Positions 59,943-64,000 of a stretch of DNA of 64,000 nucleotides are shown here, one piece after another. The notes beneath the pieces are model-generated. The model did not search any database and had not been told where the DNA came from. It saw only the letters and a program-made list of their open reading frames with translations. Location of the stretch: positions 12,981,256-13,045,255 of the forward strand of contig NC_067200.1 of assembly GCF_000699445.3 (NCBI RefSeq). Reading direction: 5' to 3'. The position numbers and the translations under genes were made by a program. Within the stretch, counting starts at the first letter, position 1. Every line of letters starts with the position of its first letter. Source of the stretch: Schistosoma haematobium. Its lineage: Eukaryota > Platyhelminthes > Trematoda > Strigeidida > Schistosomatidae.

Positions 59943-60389
59943 TCAAAATTTGGGAGAACACAAAGAGTGGATGCACCTGCGCCATTGCAAACGATTTTGA
60001 GCCATGTCATTCAGGGTCTCTAACCATCGGTTGCTATCATCTCGCGGTCCCCAACCAGGTAGTCTACACCTACTAACAAGACTCAGTCCACTTGTCAGTG
60101 ACTTCATGAACTTGTGCCATGTTTTGGTCTGGCCGCCCCTAGCTTTCTTCCAACCTACTCCTATACCACTGAACATCGCACGTCGAGGCAGTCGGTCGTT
60201 GGGCATACGTAACACGTGTCCCAGCCATCTCAACTGATGAAGTTTAACTACTTCATCAATTGATTTACCATCCTTATCTAGTACCCGTTTCCTAACAACT
60301 GTGTTACTTACTCGATGGTCCCATAATATACGAGCAATGTTTCGAAGACACCTAAGATCAAATACTAGTAACCTACGAATATCCTCCAC
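59943..60389 (-). pseudogene. RTE C-terminal domain
   Basis: 148 open codons starting inside the conserved segment EDIRRLLVFDLRCLRNIARI. LHQLRWLGHVLRMPNDRLPR is the hallmark of the domain after reverse transcriptase in RTE and related LINEs, and GGQTKTWHKFMKSL follows. Its biochemical role is not established. The frame joins the preceding segment imperfectly: the junction near 60390-60410 looks shortened by several dozen bases relative to what the family carries, as well as frame-shifted. That comparison is from memory. Confidence 0.75.
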
Positions 60390-60597
60390 TCTTACCGGCC
60401 ACGTTTCGCCTACACCCTAAATGACGCAAGTTGGCAAAAACTAGTCGAGTCTTCTGTATCCGTGTTGAGATTTCGTCACACACCAGACCACAAGGGCTGA
60501 TGAGACTTCCAGGATAAGTGAAGCGATCGACATGCTCAATTACTTCACTCCTTATCATTAGTTCGGGTGTCAATGCAACCCAAACCTGGAGCAACAT
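60373..60597 (-). pseudogene. RTE thumb region after the RT catalytic core
   Basis: 74 open codons. VIEHVDRFTYPGSLISPCGL, the segment following the YADD box in RTE elements, is followed by EISTRIQKTRLVFANLRHLG. It is out of frame with the large RT segment, with the shift near 60600, and lost again near 60390. Confidence 0.75.
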
Positions 60598-62188
60598 TTT
60601 GCATTTCGAGGGAGAGAATCATATCCCGAACATGCTTGCATTGTTGCTTAGAGTGGTCAAAAGACTGCATTTTTTCAGCGTCTTCACCAAATAAAACTAT
60701 GTCATCAGCATATTCTAAGTCAACAAGTGAACCTCTCGGTAAAAGTTCAACCCCTGTAAATTTAGATGAGGAGAGTGTTATCTCTAAAAGTACGTCGACG
60801 ACAAAGTTGAACAAGAATGGAGAGAGTGGACAGCCCTGACGAACACCACTTGAGGTAATCAATTCTGATGACAGTTCGCCACAAGCTCTCACTCTACCAG
60901 TTGTGTTCGAGTAGAGAGCCTTTATAAGGTTAATGTACTTGTTTGGTACTCCTTTCAGTGACAAACACTGCCATAAAACCTTACGATCAACAGAGTCAAA
61001 TGCCGCCTCAAGGTCGAGAAATACTACCATTGTGGGGCGTGTGAATGTATGTCTGTGTTCTAGAACCTGACGCAGTGTGAATATCTGATTTATACAACCA
61101 CGACCAGGTCGAAAACCAGCCTGATTTTCTCTAGTCTGCTCTTCACGAGCTTTGGTTAGGCGTCGAAGTATTATTGAAGCGAATATTTTAGACACTATAT
61201 TTGTCAAACTGATTCCTCTGTGATTGTCACAAGAGGACTTTTGTCCTTTCTTATAGACTGGCACAATCAGTGATTGAGACCAGTCAGATGGGATTACGTC
61301 CAGTTCCCAAATTCTACCTAAGACCTCAGTTAATGTCACTGCTAATACTGGACCACCATCCTTAAAAATCTCAGGAGTAAACCTGTCAGGGCCTGCTACT
61401 CCCCCTCGTTTCAGATTTCCTATGGCTTTTTCAACTTCGTAAAGGGACGGAGGACCTACATTAACTTGCCATTCAGGTTGACTGGAGATCGTGGTAAACC
61501 GAAGTGTGGCTGAAGGCCGGTTGAACTGATCCCTAAAGTGTTCTGTCCATCGATCCAATCTCCTGGATTGAGAATGAATAATATGTCCATCTTTCTCTGA
61601 AATTGTTTCGATAACGGTCGGGTTCCTAATTCCGGTTTCCTTAACGAGTCTGAACAATTGTCTGCTATTACCTATTGCCGCTGCCTTCCCCATCTTTCTT
61701 GCTTTCGCTACCCACCACTGTTCACGATCATTGCGTAGACTTCTCGTTAGCTTGCCCCTAAGCTGACTCCGCTCTTCATTATGTTCAGAGCCAGGTGGAA
61801 TGAGTTTCTGAGCATCTATCAGTGCGATAGATGCTGCTGAGATCCAGTGTTGCTCCCTAACCTCGTGGTTTACCGTACTTGCAGATATCAAAGCTGTTTC
61901 CACAGCTTTTCGGATATCATTCCATGCTGCCTCAGGGTGGACATCACATACATGGCTGCCCAACTGTTTTCCTAGCTGTTCCTGAAATATATACTTAGCT
62001 TGACTATCATTAAGTAAGGCCCTAGGAGGTTTACTTGCAGCGTCATTCCTACGTCGAGTAAGACGCAGAGAAATACGCGCTCGTACTAGAGCATGATTTG
62101 AATCTAGGCATGTGCTCCAGAATGAGCGAAAGTCTTCTATCGAGCCCTCTATCGGTGGCCGATAGCGATGTGATCTATTTGGGTCCAA
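60545..62188 (-). pseudogene. RTE reverse transcriptase
   Basis: 547 open codons, the longest frame in the window. After a linker of about 250 residues come the RT motifs in order: GPDRFTPEIFK, IVPVYKKGQKSSCDNHRGIS, ENQAGFRPGRGCINQI, the first catalytic Asp in FLDLEAAFDSVDR, SGVRQGCPLSPFLFNFVVD, and the catalytic pair in LEYADDIVLFGEDAEK. All catalytic Asp residues are intact. The enzyme copies element RNA at a nicked target site. The first residues (to about 20) belong to the end of the endonuclease read in another frame. The frame fails near 60600 after the YADD box. Confidence 0.85.
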
Positions 62189-62337
62189 CGTTTGGACGAA
62201 TTAGGGGATCTCCATGTTAAAAGATGTTTTTCCTTATGCCTAAAGTTAGTATTTGCAAGGAACAGGCGGTTATCTGAGCATAGCTGCAACAGATGGTGGC
62301 CATTATCTGTTCTTTGAGACGACACCATATGATCCAC
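62149..62337 (-). pseudogene. RTE endonuclease, C-terminal part
   Basis: 62 open codons with NRLFLANTNFRHKEKHLLTW and WTQIDHIAIGHR, the last conserved block of AP-type LINE endonucleases; the Asp and His of QIDHI are part of the active site. It is separated from the N-terminal part by about 85 bases in which the GDFNAQVGKL motif is readable in another frame. Confidence 0.75.
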
Positions 62338-62422
62338 CCCGGTATCTTTCCCTTTCGCTTAGTTTACCTACTTGAGCATTAAAGTCACCAGCCACGATTA
62401 CTACATCAGAGCCCTTAGCTTT

Positions 62423-62974
62423 TCAGAGAAGGTGGGAAAGCTTTCTGTAAAACTCATCTTTTGCATCATCTGAGCTGCAGTCAGTGGGAGAATAGGCAGA
62501 GACGACGAAGAGGCAACGACGAGTGTCCCTATCTTTTCGGATCCTTACTGTTCCGTTCAGCCGGACAGCGCACAAACGACTGTCTACTGGGATCCACTCT
62601 AAGAGAGCTAGTTCTGCCCTAGGACTCAATGCTATACCTACGCCGGCGAGGCCACGGGAAGCAGAATCAGGGCTTCCAGATACACGAAGCGTAAATCGAG
62701 TCGGTTCTTTATTTTGGCATGGTGAGGTCAAATGAATGACGCTACTCGGATCCTGTATGCGCGTTTCTGAGACGCAGCACACATCGATGACGCGAGATTC
62801 TAAAGTCCTAGCTAAGGAAGCCTGTTGTCCTATTTGGTACAGTGTTCGGACGTTAAAAGCTCCTACGTGTAGTTTAGAGCGTGGTTTCAGGAGACCAGGA
62901 ATAGCGTTCCACGTACTCGAATCGTTTGCCCTATCGGTGCGAGGTGATAAAGAGACGTGAAGAGGGTGAGTCAT
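62423..62974 (-). pseudogene. RTE endonuclease, N-terminal part
   Basis: 183 open codons from an ATG. KLHVGAFNVRTLYQIGQQ (Asn of the active site), VCCVSETRIQDPSS (catalytic Glu) and VVSAYSPTDCSSDDAKDEF are the successive blocks of the exonuclease-endonuclease-phosphatase fold. This part nicks target DNA. The frame ends after YRKLSHLL, just before the next block. Confidence 0.8.
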
Positions 62975-63600
62975 GGAGATAGGAGAGGTATTGGGAGGTG
63001 TAGGAAGGATTTGAATGTGACCAACTTGGTTTCGTGTGCTGTTACGGGTATGAAGGCTGATATCACTTCCCGGCTGCCCACACCGTGGAAGGGTATTTCT
63101 TGAGGAACCTGGAAAGGAAATTGGATTAGTGTTGGTCTTAACGACCTGGAAGCGTGACCGCAGAGCCCAAGGGACAACTGCTTGGGCCGGTCGCGCACGG
63201 CCTTTTTGTGGGAGGTTTTTGACGTGTTAGCTCCGTTCTTCAAAGGGCCTTACTGCCGGAGACGGAAATCCGTGAGGTGTGACATTTTTAGGGTCGACCT
63301 TTTCTAACCCCACTCCTCCTTGTGGGAAGGCAGCATCGCTGCAGATGCTGGTTGTCCGAGGGAAACACCTTACTGCTGTCAAACCCCTCTACAGTCAGCA
63401 GTACGACTTCGCCCTCAGACCTTGAGTTGCTGCTTTTAGTCTTACTGTTCACCAATCAACCTGCCTGGCATGGTAGAACCTACAGGAACATATGTTCCAG
63501 CCAATATAGCTCGGTTGGGTCTTCACGATAGGCATGCCCGACCACCGCGTCAAGGTAGCAGCTTCGGTCGGGCCATTATGCATCACTGACTTTTAAGTCT
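62975..63600 (-). other. 5' region of the RTE element
   Basis: GC-richer than its surroundings. It contains a 90-codon open frame (62971-63243) rich in Pro, Ser and Lys that could be an N-terminal extension or chance. The stretch TGGCATGGTAGAACCTAC and its neighbours are familiar from schistosome RTE 5' ends. The exact start is not determined. Confidence 0.5.
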
Positions 63601-64000
63601 GCTTTTGAAACATTGAATTCTTAAGCATTCCCAATAATCATATCGTTGAATTCTAAAATGCGTGAAATTTAATTTAGTTATGTATAAGAAACCTTTTGTA
63701 TTTCTAGTTTCATATAACCTTGTCGGAGTAGAAGTTCATGGAAACATTGAATGTACAAATTATGTAGATTATTATCTCAGGAAATTGCGACGAGTATTCA
63801 TCTTTCCAAATGCTTATAAGATACCTCTATTCATTATATGTTGAGTAAAACGTTTCGAACATTTTTAGGAGCCTTTATAGACTCTTCCGAGCCTCCCAAT
63901 TAAATTGATCTCAGAAGACAACTTGGTTTTCCCAATACAACGTGCTTTTTCTAAGAAAAAAAGTGAAATGATAAGTGTGATAAGAAGTAATTCCACGTAT
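63601..64000. other. Right flank, nothing recognised
   Basis: AT-rich sequence without a supported gene, repeat or RNA. A 60-codon plus-strand frame at 63662-63844 has no recognisable motif. Confidence 0.5.

Larger units (their letters stand above)
59650..63600 (-). mobile_element. RTE-clade LINE (SR2/Perere-3-like), nearly full length, degenerate
   Basis: In minus-strand order: a 5' region of about 0.6 kb, an AP-type endonuclease, reverse transcriptase, a C-terminal domain, and a 3' untranslated region of a few hundred bases with no poly(A). The layout with one long ORF and the motifs match schistosome RTE elements (SR2, Perere-3). Both ends are estimates; target duplications were not identified. 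Frameshifts interrupt the endonuclease, the RT-to-C-terminal junction and the C-terminal domain. Confidence 0.8.

Noticed and set aside
60567..60839. Plus-strand frame opposite the RTE reverse transcriptase, and similar ones at 62523-62960
   Set aside because: Shadows of the LINE coding strand.

Overview
The window is eukaryotic DNA, most likely from a schistosome blood fluke (Trematoda). I infer this from the repeat content. An RTE-clade LINE closely resembles the schistosome SR2/Perere-3 type, there are degenerate Ty3/Gypsy elements, and the unique sequence is AT-rich with (TA)n and (TAG)n microsatellites. No intact cellular protein-coding gene could be recognised.

The main feature is a tandem array of a unit of about 3.69 kb. 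Thirteen consecutive head-to-tail units occupy 2155-49064 (the last truncated), and a fourteenth, interrupted unit starts at 53076. The plus strand of each unit is rich in G and T and poor in C. At conserved offsets each unit carries about a dozen short, C-containing islands. Most are bracketed by canonical plus-strand splice signals: T-rich tract plus CAG/TAG on the left, GTGAGT/GTAAGT on the right. One has a perfect TACTAAC branch-point motif. Eight of these exon-like islands were read in all three forward frames and every frame contains a stop, so the array looks like repeated cassettes of a multi-exon non-coding RNA. Each unit also holds a TATAAAA box just before two perfect inverted repeats, an AATAAA followed by GT-rich sequence, a hairpin inside an exon, and an AG|GTGAGT site that resembles a recursive splice site. 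This is the best candidate in the window for an undescribed system.

Layout: 1-609, unassigned left flank with a degenerate minus-strand reading frame. 610-2154, flank copy A, joined to array unit 1. 2155-49064, units 1-13. 49065-51518, the 3' part of a plus-strand Ty3/Gypsy element (integrase C-terminus, polypurine tract, LTR), into which a small non-autonomous LTR element (49213-50977, minus strand) has inserted with a 5-bp target duplication. 51531-53075, flank copy A', nearly identical to A and again joined to the array at the same base. 53076-54776, unit 14, split by a 314-bp solo LTR. 54779-58857, a degenerate Ty3/Gypsy element on the minus strand. 58858-59600, AT-rich sequence that begins with a diverged fragment of the array unit. 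About 59650-63600, a degenerate RTE-type LINE on the minus strand (endonuclease, reverse transcriptase, C-terminal domain). 63600-64000, no feature seen.

The recurrence of flank plus array suggests a higher-order repeat. Diagnostic variants change in blocks along the array, and microsatellites are expanded only in its right half, so the array appears to evolve by local unequal exchange. The mobile elements lie outside the twelve complete units, in and beside the broken ones at the right.
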